From contig NW_004457734.1 of NCBI RefSeq assembly GCF_000203815.1, forward strand, positions 1,309,233 to 1,373,232: a stretch of DNA of 64,000 nt, written 5' to 3'. The notes under the pieces were generated by a model. That model was not told the DNA's origin, made no database searches, and saw nothing but the letters and a program-made list of their open reading frames with translations. The position numbers and the translations under genes are program-made. This document shows positions 11,826 to 23,379 of the stretch, piece after piece. The stretch's first letter is position 1; each line of letters starts with the position of its first letter. The stretch is from Cavenderia fasciculata (lineage: Eukaryota > Evosea > Eumycetozoa > Acytosteliales > Cavenderiaceae).

Positions 11826-13677
11826 TTATTGTTGCTGTTGTTGTTCTTGTTGTCCTTGTTGTACTTGTTGTTCCTCAACAATTGGTTGTTGTTGTTGTTG
11901 TTGAGAATTTGGACCAATAGCATAAATGAATTCTTCAACAGAGAAATCATATTTAACAAAGATTTCACCGGCTCTAGAGATCGAGTAGTAATCGGCAATG
12001 ACGAGGGTGAGGCCATTGAGTTGGAGATTACGAAGCTTTTCAGATTCGTCGTATAATTTTTGGTAGGCTTGATAGACCTTGTCGTAGCCGTGTGTATATA
12101 CAAAAGAGGTAAGGGTGGTCAATTCTTTAAGACCCAATCTAACTTGAACATAGTCACGAAGGGTTTCCATCTTTTCAGACAATTTCAAAACCTCAATAGT
12201 CTTGTCATGTTCATTGTTGATGATATCGATGAATTCATTAAACTCTACACGAGTTGAAATCTTTAATACACCATCCATATCAATATAATATTTGGATTTT
12301 CTTAAATTTGGGCAAATGCCAATTGTTAATCTATTAAATCTCCTACAAAAAATAATAAATAAACAAATAGTTAATATTAAATTCTATTCTTGAGAATGTT
12401 AATTTCTATTTTATCTAATTACATACTTTCCAGTTAATAATTTTGTAATTTGATTTTTGTTCTTGATTAAAACATTTTTAGAGAAATCTAAACAGAGGTC
12501 CATTTGATCGTGATTATTTAAATAGTGGTTTGGATCGTCTGTTGGATCATCGTGGAACATCCAATTGATAGAACGAACCTTGAGCAACTTGGTGAGCTCC
12601 TTTGAATGAGTGTCAAACTCTTTACGTTGGGTGATGTATTTTTCGACACGCTTTGCGTTTTCGTCACGCTCCACCTTTACCTGATCGGCCAACTCCTTGA
12701 GGTCGAGACGGTTGAGATAGCTAGCCCAAGTCTCTGAAGAGCTACGATCGAGATAGATGATTGGGTCGTTGGAGGCGTAATTGATTTCACTGTGGTTGAG
12801 GTTAAAAGCGAGGGAGGTAAACGACTTGTCCTTGCGTTGTGCCTCGGTGAGTGAGTCTCTCCAGGCAACATAGACATCTGCAAACTCTTGAAGAGCAAGA
12901 TAGTTTTCTTGGAAAGAGTAGAGCGAGTCGATTGGGTTGACAGTCATTTGGACTTGCACCGATAGTTCTCTTCTCACCTTTTTGAGCATCATCTCCAAAT
13001 CTCTAGATTGCTTGAATGAATCGTCACCAATTTGAACGGCAAAGTGACGATTGTCCAACAAAAAGTCTTTGATCGATCCGTTGCTACGTGGTTGGATAAA
13101 GCTGTCGACTTGTTGGATTTCAGTCAAGAAACGAGTTGCCAAATTACAGTAACCAAACAACTTTGACAATTGGTCGGGCACGTGATTTGGGTTTCTACAG
13201 TTCTCTATCATTTCAATATCGACACGTTTCAATACGTCCTTGCCCTCTTCCAATTCATCTGGAATAAAGAATGACAATGCATGTGGAATTTGTTGAGTAT
13301 TTGGATCGGGTACTGGTCTTCTCTTGAATGCATCAATAATACCCATAATAATCTTCATATTATGTGAGTTTACTTTCTACAAACAAACAAAAAAGATAAG
13401 AATAGGTATGAGTCAGTTGTAACAATCTTTGTCCTCTATCTTTTTTTTTTGTTTATACCTTTTCCTCTGGATGAGCAGATAAAGTATCAGGATGAATCTT
13501 TAGATAGAATTGTTTGAGGATATTCTTTAACTTTGGTAATTCATTCTTTTCTCTATCGATCGTGGTAGAGTAGTGACGAACAACGGTTTGTAATTGTGAT
13601 CTACTGCTGCTGAGTGTTGCAAATGAACTAGTAGCAGCTTTACTACCAATACTATACTTTAATATTGATTTAAACAT
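11826..13677 (-). CDS. TCAIM-like mitochondrial protein (DUF4460/DUF4461 architecture)
   Basis: Three exons: 13677-13459, 13376-12427 and 12342-11826. Introns are 13458-13377 (GTATAA...TTGTAG) and 12426-12343 (GTATGT...TTGTAG). The product has 561 residues. Residues 1-45 are rich in Ser and Arg and lack acidic residues until VRHYSTTIDRE, a typical mitochondrial targeting sequence. The segment LKNILKQFYLKIHPDTLSAH with a following HPEEK resembles the J-domain-like DUF4460 region of animal TCAIM (T-cell activation inhibitor, mitochondrial). The remainder corresponds to the long DUF4461 part. The C-terminus ends in a Gln-rich tail. Animal TCAIM is mitochondrial; its molecular activity is not clear, so only the family is claimed. 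The 3' end lies 32 bp from the convergent ankyrin-like gene. Confidence 0.75.
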
Positions 13678-13790
13678 CCTTCTCTCTTTCTCTCTCTCTT
13701 TCTTTTGTGTATCTACAAATTTGTAGAGTGTGTATGTGTACTAATACTACAATACAATGACTGCAAGCAAATTGCTTTCTGCACGAGAAA

Positions 13791-13799
13791 AACGAACGA
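13791..13799 (+). promoter_or_regulatory. RACGAAYGA motif in a divergent promoter
   Basis: AACGAACGA lies between the divergent TCAIM-like and coiled-coil genes. The 313-bp gap (13678-13990) otherwise holds a CT-rich tract beside the TCAIM-like start and long A/T runs. Confidence 0.35.
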
Positions 13800-13990
13800 T
13801 CAGTACTAAAACTTTTTTTTTTTTTATTATTAAAACTCATTTCATCATCAGTCAACTTTATTATTATATTAAAATTATACAAAAATGACAATATTTTTAT
13901 TATTATTTTAATATACAATATTGTATTTCAAAAGTTGTAATAGATGATGAAACAATTTTTTATTATTCAACCAATTTATTTTTTTAAAAA

Positions 13991-15031
13991 ATGGAAGAGA
14001 TAACAAATAGAGAACAATTAGAATTTATTTTGAAGAATGAAATTGATTATTTAAAGAGAAGAAATTCAATTTTAACTGATGGTAAATATAATTCATTCAT
14101 TCATTCATTACAAAGTATAACAAATTGGTGAATATTTATTTCCTTTTCTTTTAGATAATAATAAATTAATAAATTTAGTAGCTGATTTTAAAAAATGTTT
14201 AATTGTATTTCAAAATTACCCAAATAATATTAAATTGATGGAAAAGAAGATAAATGAAATCAATGAGGTAGTTGAAATGGAAAGAAAATCAAAGGATAGA
14301 TTATCACAAAACTATGAAACAAAGTTAAAGGAGAATGAAGAAAAACAAAATGAACAATTAAAATCACAACAAGAAACCATTGAAAAGCTACAATCAATTC
14401 TTGATCATTTTCAAACAGATTTAAATTATCAATCTTTAAATCATCAAAATGATATTCAAAATTATCAAACTCAAATGGAAGAGATACAACAAAAAAGTAA
14501 AGTATTCTTAAATTAAAAATACTTATTTACTATGATTTAAAACTAATAATTATTCTAATTTAGACTCTGAAAAAGAAAGAAGATTTAAAGAAATATATGA
14601 CCAAAAAAATAGAGAGATTGAAAGATTACAAATAATTGTTGATTCAAAAACTGATGAATGCATACAATTAGAGATAAAAGACAAAGAATTGGAAAACAAA
14701 TTAGTTGATCAATTAAAATTACAAAATCAACTTGAATCTTCAAAGAAATTAATATCTACTCAAAAAGTATGTAAATGAAATCTATATTCTAAAATATTAA
14801 TCTGTTATTGATGGTGTCCTATATATCTAGCAAACATATGAAAAACAAATTGAAGATTTGAAAAGAAGAATACAAGAATATGAAGATACACAATACTCTA
14901 CACCAAAGAAACCATCCTATTATCCACCACAATCCAACCAAAGCAGTAATAATAATAATAATAATAGTGGTTTTAATTCTTCTTCTTCCTCTTCAAATCA
15001 ACAACGTAAATCCCATTACAGTTCCAATTGA
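13991..15031 (+). CDS. Coiled-coil protein, function unknown
   Basis: Four exons: 13991-14081, 14155-14496, 14564-14766 and 14831-15031, all joined in frame with AT-rich introns of 64-73 bp. The product has 278 residues. From about residue 5 to 235 the sequence is rich in Glu, Lys, Gln and Asn, with leucine or isoleucine heptads (for example EKLQSILDHFQTDL and QLESSKKLISTQK), indicating a long coiled coil. The C-terminal 45 residues are disordered, Asn/Ser-rich and end in KSHYSSN. I do not recognise an orthologue. It could be a cytoskeletal or centrosomal scaffold, but nothing in the sequence decides this. The final TGA stop is unusual here, where most genes end in TAA. Confidence 0.75.
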
Positions 15032-15125
15032 AAAAAGTATAAAAAAGAGACAAATGTCTCCTCCAACCTATGATTTAAATATTAATCTTCTTCTTCTTGT
15101 TGTTGTTGTTGTTTATGTATATAAA

Positions 15126-15578
15126 TTATTGTTCTTCGGTAAACTTTTTGTAAGCAGCTTCATCCATCAATTTGTCGAAATCGGCCTTGTTTACATTTGA
15201 CATTTTCCAAATCCAACCATTTCCAGTTGGTTCTTCGTTGATGTCTTCTGGTGAGCCCTCGAGTTCGTTGTTGACAGATGTGATTTCTCCGGCGACTGGA
15301 GCATAGATCTCAGAGGCAGCCTTGGTGCTTTCAACAACAGCAATTGTGTCTCCAACAGCATGCTTCTTACCTACAACTGGGAGTTCAATGTAAACAATGT
15401 CTCCAAGGGTTTTAGTAGCAAACTCTGAAAGACCAACAGTAGCAGTGGTTGTTGTGTCCATTCTAGCCCATTCGTGGGAGGTTGAGTATCTGAGGGTCGA
15501 GTATCTTCTTACTGGGAAGACGAGAGCTGAACGAACTTGATTGTTACGTAATACTTTGGTGATGGTTGAAGAGAACAT
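15126..15578 (-). CDS. gcvH: Glycine cleavage system H protein, mitochondrial
   Basis: Carries the lipoyl arm that shuttles the aminomethyl group between the P, T and L proteins of the mitochondrial glycine cleavage system. The single exon encodes 150 residues. An N-terminal presequence (MFSSTITKVLRNNQVRSALV...RRYST) precedes the core, which starts at RYSTSHEWARM. The lipoyl-lysine site is VESTKAASEIYAPVAGEI. GNGWIWKM and a helical C-terminus complete the family pattern. The frame is open upstream as far as 15872, but that part is homopolymer-derived and lacks family similarity, so the ATG at 15578 is chosen. The upstream region (15579-15871) holds an inverted repeat and a run of A, and overlaps the 3' flank of the PPR gene. 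Confidence 0.96.
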   Translation of the reverse strand: MFSSTITKVLRNNQVRSALVFPVRRYSTLRYSTSHEWARMDTTTTATVGLSEFATKTLGDIVYIELPVVGKKHAVGDTIAVVESTKAASEIYAPVAGEITSVNNELEGSPEDINEEPTGNGWIWKMSNVNKADFDKLMDEAAYKKFTEEQ

Positions 15579-15681
15579 TGTGATAGATATATATACTGTA
15601 CTATAGAAGGAAGGTAGATAGAGTAGAAATATAAACTGTTGCTTTGATTGAACACAATGCACATCCATAGGCAACGGGGAA

Positions 15682-15703
15682 GTGTGACAGCTCACGTTCA
15701 CAC
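15682..15703. promoter_or_regulatory. GTGTGA...TCACAC inverted repeat upstream of gcvH
   Basis: Six-base arms GTGTGA and TCACAC flank a nested GTGA/TCAC pair about 105-125 bp upstream of the gcvH start. The patch is much more GC-rich than its surroundings. It could be an operator-like site; this is inference from symmetry and position only. A TTTGGTGCCCCCAAA patch follows at 15734-15748. Confidence 0.3.
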
Positions 15704-15871
15704 AATTGTTCGAAAAAAAAAAAAAAAAAAAAGTTTGGTGCCCCCAAAAAAAAATCCCTCCCTCTTTCAATATCTGGAAGGTCGAGCTCCTTTCCAAAAG
15801 AGGTAAAAGAGACATATCTAGAAAGGGGGAAGGTTTGTTTGTATGTATGTATGTATGTATGTATATGATCA

Positions 15872-18112
15872 TTAATCCTTTATTAATCTTTCTGCATGAT
15901 AATAATGTTTATCGACCCAACCTTCTTGAGCATGGGTATCGACGGTCAATGCACGAAGTTGTTCTACAATATCTGGATAGTCAACATAACGCTTTACAAT
16001 TTTAATCATATCTTTGGACTCTGGTGGAATTCCTTGTTCAACCATTTCTCTTGCCAACTTTAAACATGTCTTTGCATATCCAACCTTTGTTGTACCATAT
16101 AATAATGTTCTAAAAAAGAAGAATAATTAATATATATATATTAATATTAATATTGATTCCTGCTTCAGGATTGATTTTTGATTTACATACATATAACATT
16201 TATAATCTGGTTTAATATTTTTTTCTCTCATTGTATGTAACATTTGAAGTGCAGATTCGAATTTACGAGTATGGCAATACAAACTAACCATGATACTGTA
16301 AGAGATGAGATCCGGTTCAATACTGTTCTTGGCAAAGTCATCTTTGAATATTCTTTCACAATCTCTAATCTTTCCAGAAAAGGCATATAATTTGAGGTAT
16401 TGGTTCATGTGATAAGAGGTGATTGGGACGTCGAGTGTTTTCATATCGACCATGATCTGTTGGATACGTTCGAGATTCTTCTTTTGGTGGAATTTGTATT
16501 TTGATTTCTTGACATCGATTTGATTGTTTGCGTAACCTCCAATGACCAATGAAAAGACACGTTCATCTGGATTGTATGGGAAAAGATCCTTTCTCGTAAG
16601 GATATCATTGTATAATTTTTCGATGACTGATATTTCACCTCTCTTTGATGCCGACTTTAATAATGATGTATATGTAATAATATCTGGTTGATAACCATAT
16701 AATGTCATCTCTTGGAATAATTCAAATGCCTTTAAATAATATTCTAGATAAAAATAAATAAAGATTAATAAATATATTCTACATCTTTAAAAGAATATTA
16801 TTATATATAGTAGTTTACATACTGTTATCTGATCTTTTAGCACAACCATCAATTAAAGAATTAAATGTTACTTCTGTTGGTGTCATATTTAAATATTTAA
16901 ATTCTTCATAATAATTAAATGCTTTTTCAATTCTATCATCCTAAATAAAAAAGAAATTAATTAATTAATTAATTTGATTAATAATCCATAACACTTTTCT
17001 TTTCTTTTTCTTTTGGTCTATTCAATATTATCTATCTATTTACCTTTGCACAAGCATCAATCATGACAGATAAAGTAACACTATCAGGATTCATTCCTTT
17101 AGTTTTGGCATCAGAGAATACTTCAATGGCAGTATCTATTTTTTTGTTTTTGATGAGACCATGAACCATGGTGGTGTAATTGACATGATCTGGAACGAGA
17201 CCATATGTGTTTTCCATTACTTTTAAGATTTCAAATGGTTTATCAGTATCACCTGCATTCGAGTAGGCATTGATAACACCATCAAACATATGAACCGTCG
17301 GTGACATATTCTCCTTAATCACTCTATCCAATAATTTAAGTGCATTCTTGTAATCACCTTTTAAACCCATTGCTCTAATCGCTTGTGTATAGATTTTTGG
17401 TGTAATTTGTATATTCTTGTTCTAAATAAAATAAAATAAAAAATAGATAGAGTTTAAATTAATATATTGAATCATGTGATTGTTTTTTGTTGTTGTTATT
17501 GTTATGACATACATCTAAAAGTTGAATCATTTCAATTACTCTATCATAGTATGCACAAATACCCATTCTAGACATATACTGAATGACCTTTTGTTCGTTG
17601 AGAGGGTATTTGGTGAAAAAGACAGCAGGTGATATATCGGTTGTTTTGAACTCGTAGAGATGTTGTTTGCCTTTACCAACGATTGGGAATCGCTTCTTTA
17701 TCTCTAAAAGATCAAAGAATGCTCCTTTGGTTGGATCTGACAATGGTGATGAAGTATCTGGTAGAGAGTGTGCAAGATCAATCTCTTGTGATGTTAAATA
17801 CTCTGATATACTTTGTTGATTTACATTATGATTATTTGTATTGTTGTAATTTTCATCTTCATCTTGATCACTTCCTCTTTCAAGTACTTGTTTTGTACTC
17901 TTATTACTTTTACTAAATACTATTTTACTATTATCCTCTCTTTGTATTATATTATTATTATTATTATTACTATTGTTATTCGATCGACTTGAATAGGTAC
18001 GATTATTGTATGTATATATATTATTAGTTGAAGAAGGATAAAGAATGAGACTATTAAATGTTGATGCTATTGATCTCCTCGAAAGATGTTTGAGTGACTG
18101 TATAGACAACAT
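15872..18112 (-). CDS. Pentatricopeptide repeat (PPR) protein, probably mitochondrial
   Basis: Five exons: 18112-17513, 17421-17044, 16940-16823, 16743-16191 and 16109-15872. All junctions keep frame and use GTATGT or GTAAAT donors; the product has 628 residues. PPR proteins bind organellar RNA through tandem 35-residue helical repeats. Clear repeat units include VNYTTMVHGLIKNKKIDTAI, VTLSVMIDACAKVN, VTFNSLIDGCAKRSDN, IITYTSLLKSASKRGEI and LISYSIMVSLYCHTRKFESA. The first 55 residues are rich in Ser, Arg and Asn with almost no acidic residues, fitting mitochondrial import. An Asn-rich acidic linker follows. The RNA target cannot be predicted here. The divergent neighbour at 18393 shares a 280-bp promoter with an RACGAAYGA motif. 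Confidence 0.88.
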
Positions 18113-18241
18113 CTTCTTTGTGTGAACAGTTGATGAGAGATAAGATCTATCTATCTATCTATCTATCTAATCTACTATCTATCTATCTTAATATGTATGA
18201 TGGGGAAGACAGCTAATTATGTGTAACGTAAAATTTGACAC

Positions 18242-18252
18242 GACGAACGACT
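18242..18252 (+). promoter_or_regulatory. RACGAAYGA motif within a short inverted repeat
   Basis: GACGAACGACT sits inside a symmetric stretch: TGACAC (18236-18241) pairs with GTGTCA (18261-18266), and AACGA-C-TCGTT forms an inner perfect inverted repeat. It lies between the divergent PPR and coiled-coil genes. Confidence 0.35.
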
Positions 18253-18392
18253 CGTTTTTTGTGTCATTATTAATTAATTTTTTAAAAGGTGGTGTCTTTC
18301 GCAAAGTAGTTTTATTCTCTTTATCTCTCTTCAACAACTTATATATCTGTATTTATCTACTTGGATAAAAAGAAGTTAATATATATTTAAAG

Positions 18393-19334
18393 ATGCACGG
18401 AATGGTACCAGATGACATTGATTACATCAATGATACACCAACAATTCAAGAATATAAGAAACTCAAGAGAGTCATGAAGATCATGACCCAGTTCTATGTT
18501 GGAGGTAGTGCCACCAAGTTGGAGCAAGCAGAGTACTTTGAAGGAGAGTTGCAAAAGGTGCAGATGGACGAAGCACAGATCACCGCACAACTCGAGTCAC
18601 TCAAGACGTTTGCACTCCACCCAAAGCGTAGAGAGTACGAAGAGGAACTCAACGAAGAGCTCGAGAAACTCTTTTTACTCAAGAAGAAGTTCACCACCAA
18701 GTCGGACGAGTTCCGTAAGCTCCACATCTGGTCCAACGGTATCGTCGATGTCACCAAGTGGCTCGAAAACGGTCTCGACGACTACTGCGTCAACCATCTC
18801 CAAATGGAACTCGGCAAGACCGTCGATGCCCCCGCCAAGCTCTCCAAGGAAGAGTTTTCAAAGTACAAAGAGGGTCTTGACGAGATCACCTACAATCTCC
18901 AAGAGTCACAAGACTTTTTCATGGCCTCGCTTGACGGTCGTCTTCGTCAATACCACATCATTGAAAAGGAAATGATCGAGGCTCAAATCAAGGTCATGAG
19001 CCAATTCCCACCAATGATCCCACGTACCTCTCACATCATCTCTGAACTCGAGGCCGATCTCGAATACGTCACCAAGAACATGGGCGAAGATCCATCAGCC
19101 ATTGCCAAGCGTAAGAAAATGCTCGAAATGCACTCTGACTTTTTCAAGGTACTCCGTTGGTACAAGGACAAGATGAAGGTCCTCGGTGACGAATACGGTA
19201 TCGTCGACCAAGACAAGCGTTCCGAAGAAGAGAAAATCAAGAATGCCATGAGCACTCAAGTAGAGTTTATGTCAAATCTCACTCCAGAAAATACTCCAGA
19301 GTTACAAGAATTAAAGAATCTTCATTTAAATTAA
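18393..19334 (+). CDS. Helical/coiled-coil protein, function unknown, strongly codon-biased
   Basis: Single exon, 313 residues, ATG at 18393. The protein is highly charged and mainly helical, with heptad-like stretches such as EYEEELNEELEKLFLLKKK and probable helical segments throughout. It has no signal peptide, membrane segment, low-complexity run or motif I recognise. The coding sequence uses C-ending codons (CTC, ATC, GTC, AAG, CGT) far more than its neighbours; in dictyostelids this usually marks a highly expressed gene. The minus-strand and third-frame ORFs here are shadows of that composition. An abundant structural or cytoskeletal role is possible, but that is inference. Dictyostelid genomes probably contain an orthologue; a profile search would tell. 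Confidence 0.8.
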   Translation: MHGMVPDDIDYINDTPTIQEYKKLKRVMKIMTQFYVGGSATKLEQAEYFEGELQKVQMDEAQITAQLESLKTFALHPKRREYEEELNEELEKLFLLKKKFTTKSDEFRKLHIWSNGIVDVTKWLENGLDDYCVNHLQMELGKTVDAPAKLSKEEFSKYKEGLDEITYNLQESQDFFMASLDGRLRQYHIIEKEMIEAQIKVMSQFPPMIPRTSHIISELEADLEYVTKNMGEDPSAIAKRKKMLEMHSDFFKVLRWYKDKMKVLGDEYGIVDQDKRSEEEKIKNAMSTQVEFMSNLTPENTPELQELKNLHLN

Positions 19335-19467
19335 AGGAAAGATAGGTTTATTTATTCACAAACAAAATAAAATATACACATACACATAACATATTAATAT
19401 TAAATTTATAAATACAAAATTAAACAAACAATTATTATTATTATTTTCCAAAAACTATGTTGCCTAT

Positions 19468-20976
19468 TTATGAATCAACCAACATTTGATCAACTATTGA
19501 TTGTTGTTGTTGTTGAACCAATTTATTATTATTATCGCTGTCATTATTATTGATTGTCGTAGTAGTTCTATTTTCTTCTTCTTCTCTATTATCCTTTTCA
19601 TCTAAGAATTCTAAACCATTTTCACAACCAGGACAATTATGAATGGATTCATGAACCACTTGATCACAATCAAAACAAAATATTTTTTTGCAACGTGGAC
19701 AACCATAGTTTAGATAGTTTGGTTTGATTGGTAATAGACATCCATAGCATTTTAGATTTGGTTGTATTGATTTTGGATTGACTTCTCGAAAGATTGGTAC
19801 TTGGAAAAGGTGATGATAGGATCGAGCAAGATGAGGTGAAGAAACCAAAGAAAGTCCACATATTTGACAATCTGTAGGTAGTTCACAAAACTTGCTTTGG
19901 CATCGAGGACATGTATAGCCAACGTATTTAAATTGTTCGTGACAAACACACATCATTGGTGTCTGTGAAGTATGTTGTTGTGGAAATCCCATCTCTACCA
20001 ATGCTGCTTCCACTTTACCAATGGTTGGTGGTGGTTGACAATGTAATATTAATGCTTCATTTAAATGATGTTCTGTTTCAATTACTTTCATTGTTCCTTT
20101 GGAAAATTAAAATTAAACATTAATATCATTAATCCATCCATAATTATCTTATCATGTTATATTTACCATTAGTTGCATCTGAAATATGTCTACAAACATA
20201 TAATTCAGCGGCTAAATGTACAAATGATACTCTTATGTTTTCATTTTTCAAAGTTGTAATAGTTTTACTTAGATCCCCTGGATCACAAGTAGTCAAACTT
20301 GAATAAATAAATATAACTTCTCTACTACCATATTTTGGTACATAACTACAAATAGTGTAAAGTTTAGTAAGTTTAAACTTGAGTCATCATCATTTAATAT
20401 TTATATTTACCTTAATGTAGCAATTGAAACATCTAAACTATTTTGAATTGAAGGGTCACCTTCAATGGTAGATGATACCATTTTCAATAGTTGAATGTGA
20501 CGATTTGGATTACTTGATAGATCACTTATTTTCTCGGCCTTGCTATTCTTGGTGATGATGAGTGATAGTTGAGAGATGGGATTCTGATCAAAGAACTCTT
20601 TGATAAAGTTCTCTGCTGCAATGAGTACTGCTTGATGTCTATTTGGTTTGAGGTCATGTATTTCGAGTGATTTCGACAGATCGATCACCAGACACACATG
20701 TCTTTGCATACCACGACGAACACGTTGGTCATCCTTTAGTTGTCGACGTGTACGTGTGTCTCTGTCTTCTTGTAGTGATGGTCTGAGACCCTTTTCATCT
20801 TCTTCAATCGTCTCCCACGATCTTACAAACTTTTCCTCCCATTTATACTTTTGTGTACCTTGGTCATTGGTTTGCAGGACGTGATCAGTGTCTCCCTGAC
20901 CATCCTCTGCGTCAAGAAGTTGTTTCAATCCATTATCATTTGCTGTATTGTTTGCTCCTCTTCTAGTATTACTCAT
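19468..20976 (-). CDS. gtf2h2: TFIIH core subunit p44 / Ssl1 (GTF2H2)
   Basis: Subunit of the general transcription and nucleotide-excision-repair factor TFIIH; it activates the XPD helicase. Three exons: 20976-20411, 20345-20167 and 20096-19468 (donors GTAAAT, acceptors TTGTAG and CAAAG); 457 residues. An Ssl1-like von Willebrand A domain begins near residue 95 (HVCLVIDLSKSLEIHDL) and includes EVIFIYSSLTTCDPGDL. The next block, CQPPPTIGKVEAALVEMGFP, is typical of p44. Zinc-binding regions follow: CHEQFKYVGYTCPRC with CELPTDCQICGL, then a C-terminal C4/RING-like domain (CYGCLLPIK, CPRCKKIFCFDCD, HNCPGCE). The C-terminal tail is an Asn/Gln run. Length is slightly above the human protein (395) because of low-complexity ends. 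Confidence 0.94.
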
Positions 20977-21161
20977 CTATTTATATTATCTATCTCTTAT
21001 CTCTTTCTCACAAACAAAACAACATAATAATAATAAACAAAAATGAATTACTTTTCCTTTTTGCTTTGATTCTTAATTTAATTTAAAATATAATGTTGCA
21101 AGTTGAAGATGCATGAAGACATCTATTTTCATATTTATTTATTTATTTTAATCAAAGCATG

Positions 21162-23308
21162 TTATAATAATAATAATAAAGATAAAGATAAAGAGATAAT
21201 GAATAACAATAACATAGATTGTTGTTGTTGGTGTACAATGATCGTAGAGATGGCAGAGCTGACTTCACTCGAACTGTTATTGGGAGGAGCAATGGTTTTG
21301 ACGGAATTGATAGAGACAATATCCTCAAAGTAAATATCACGGAGAGTGATTTGAATATAGTACAAAGTGTCTGGTGACAAACCATCAATTATGCAATTAA
21401 ATGATTCACGTAATGTGATATTACATCTCTGTGTGTATGCACCACCGAGTGATGTAGAGAATGCAACAAATGTTTGACGTTCAACAGGTGTTTCAGTATC
21501 ATTAACCATCCATGTAACATTTAAAGTTGTTTGTTCAGCTTTGAATTTAACATCTTCAATTATCAATACTATAGATAGAGTATAAATAATAATTATTAAT
21601 ACGAATAATATTTAGATTTAGATTTATATACTTACAAGTTTTAAATTGGAATAGGAAATAATTTGTTTGAGTCATATTATTGTTACGAGCTACTACTTGG
21701 ACGTTATAACCACTTGGATCAATGTTATTGGTAATATTGACAACTACATTGGTGAGAGTAGTGTTGGAATAGATGGAACCGACACCTTCGATATCGACGT
21801 CATATGAACTACCACCTGGAACACCACCGGAAGCCGGATAGGTAACATTAAAGGCAGTGGTGTTGATTTGTTTGACCCAGATGTTTGGCTTTTGAAGTGC
21901 AGCGAGCGTTGTGAAAGATCTAATCGAATTGACAGGATAATCTACACATAGCACATTGATACCGTACGAGTAGGTAGTGCTTGGTTCTAGTCCATAACAA
22001 AAGAATGAATTGTTGGTAGGTGACGAGCAACTAACATTGGGGGTCAGAGTGATTTTAATGTTGCCAACTGAAGCTATACATGTATGGTTATAGATGAATG
22101 TAGCAGAAGTGGAAGTGATTATATCTTGTACTTCTAAAGTTGGGGCTAGATTGAAAAAAAAAAAAAAAATAGATTAATTAATTAATCTATTATTATTATT
22201 ATTTTTAATTATATATAGGATGTGTGACATACTTGGAAGAGTTGTATAATTTTTAATTACATAATCGATAAATGGAGTTGGCATGTAATTTTCATAGGGA
22301 AGTGTGATACTAACATTCATAGAGTAACTTGTAGCTGCATTTAGAGCGGTAATTCGACATGAATTTGGGACACACATAGCTCCTTGACCGGCTGCTCCAG
22401 ACGATTGCTTGTTTGCCAATGCGAATTGAAGGAACCAACGACTAAAAGGATTGTTTGCATAGTTAAAATAGACTGCATTTACACCTACTAGTGGATCATC
22501 CATATAAAATGGTATAGTGACCGTTACAAAGGGAACTTCGGGCCATACAGTCGCACATTTACCCAAAATTGTATTTTGGGCTGATTGGCAAGTGGGTGAA
22601 CTTATCTGGAGTGAGGTATTAGTAGCACCATTAGAAGCCGATAGCATACCAAAACCAGTTTCAAAGGTTTCAAGTGGAACACATGCATCTGGTTTAATCA
22701 TTATTCTGGCTGTATAAAAACCACCTGAACACTCACTGTTACAAAAATAGATAGTTAGATTATCATGTCAATTTAGAGTCTATATGATTATTTGTTCAAA
22801 TGGTTCTATATAGACTTACGAATTTATGGGGTTTCTTTCATAATAATGGAATCCTGGAGTAGGGTACAAAAGATTATTGATATTCTTGATCATATAACTA
22901 TTCAAACCCATTGCATTACAAGTTTCCAATGCAGTAGAGAATTTAGTAGCTTGACCAACTGTACAGCTTGCATCACTGTATGCATCTCTATTAATGTTTT
23001 AAAATTAAAATAGATTTTAGATTTGTTAATAATTATAAAACAGGAAAGAGTTTTTTAGTTGTAACTTACAATTGGTAATTTGAATTCAAATCATCGAATT
23101 GGTATTTAAATGATTTGTATGCGGTTCCTTCACTGATAGGGTAACATTGGCCTACTGCTACTGAGGATACTTTTACAAGACTTGGTGCTCCACAAAAATT
23201 ATTGCTTGTATATACCAATACATGAATGTAAAAGTTTCCTTGAGCATTTGTTGTCAATGCAAATACACTTGAAAGAAATAAAATAGTTAAAAAAGAGAAT
23301 AATTTCAT
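21162..23308 (-). CDS. Secreted or GPI-anchored protein with fibronectin-III-like repeats
   Basis: Five exons: 23308-23070, 22987-22820, 22735-22233, 22145-21636 and 21568-21162; all junctions keep frame; 608 residues. An N-terminal signal peptide (MKLFSFLTILFLSSVFAL) and a C-terminal Ser-rich spacer followed by the hydrophobic tail LLLFIISLSLSLLLLL suggest a GPI-anchored surface protein. The N-terminal half has regularly spaced cysteines and many N-glycosylation sites. The C-terminal half has segments such as LEPSTTYSYGINVLC and LSPDTLYYIQITLRD, which look like fibronectin-type-III beta-sandwich units. Function is unknown; adhesion or sensing is possible. A 15-bp promoter element 72 bp upstream is shared with the secreted-protein gene at 59694. 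Confidence 0.75.
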
Positions 23309-23379
23309 ATTTGTAATTAATAAATAAAGATATCTTTTTCGTTATAACAACAAATGATGGTTTAGTTGAAAAAGAAGGG

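Noticed and set aside
15579-15872. N-terminal extension of the H protein (98 extra codons)
   Set aside because: Translates a TATG repeat and a homopolymer; the H protein family starts at the presequence from 15578.
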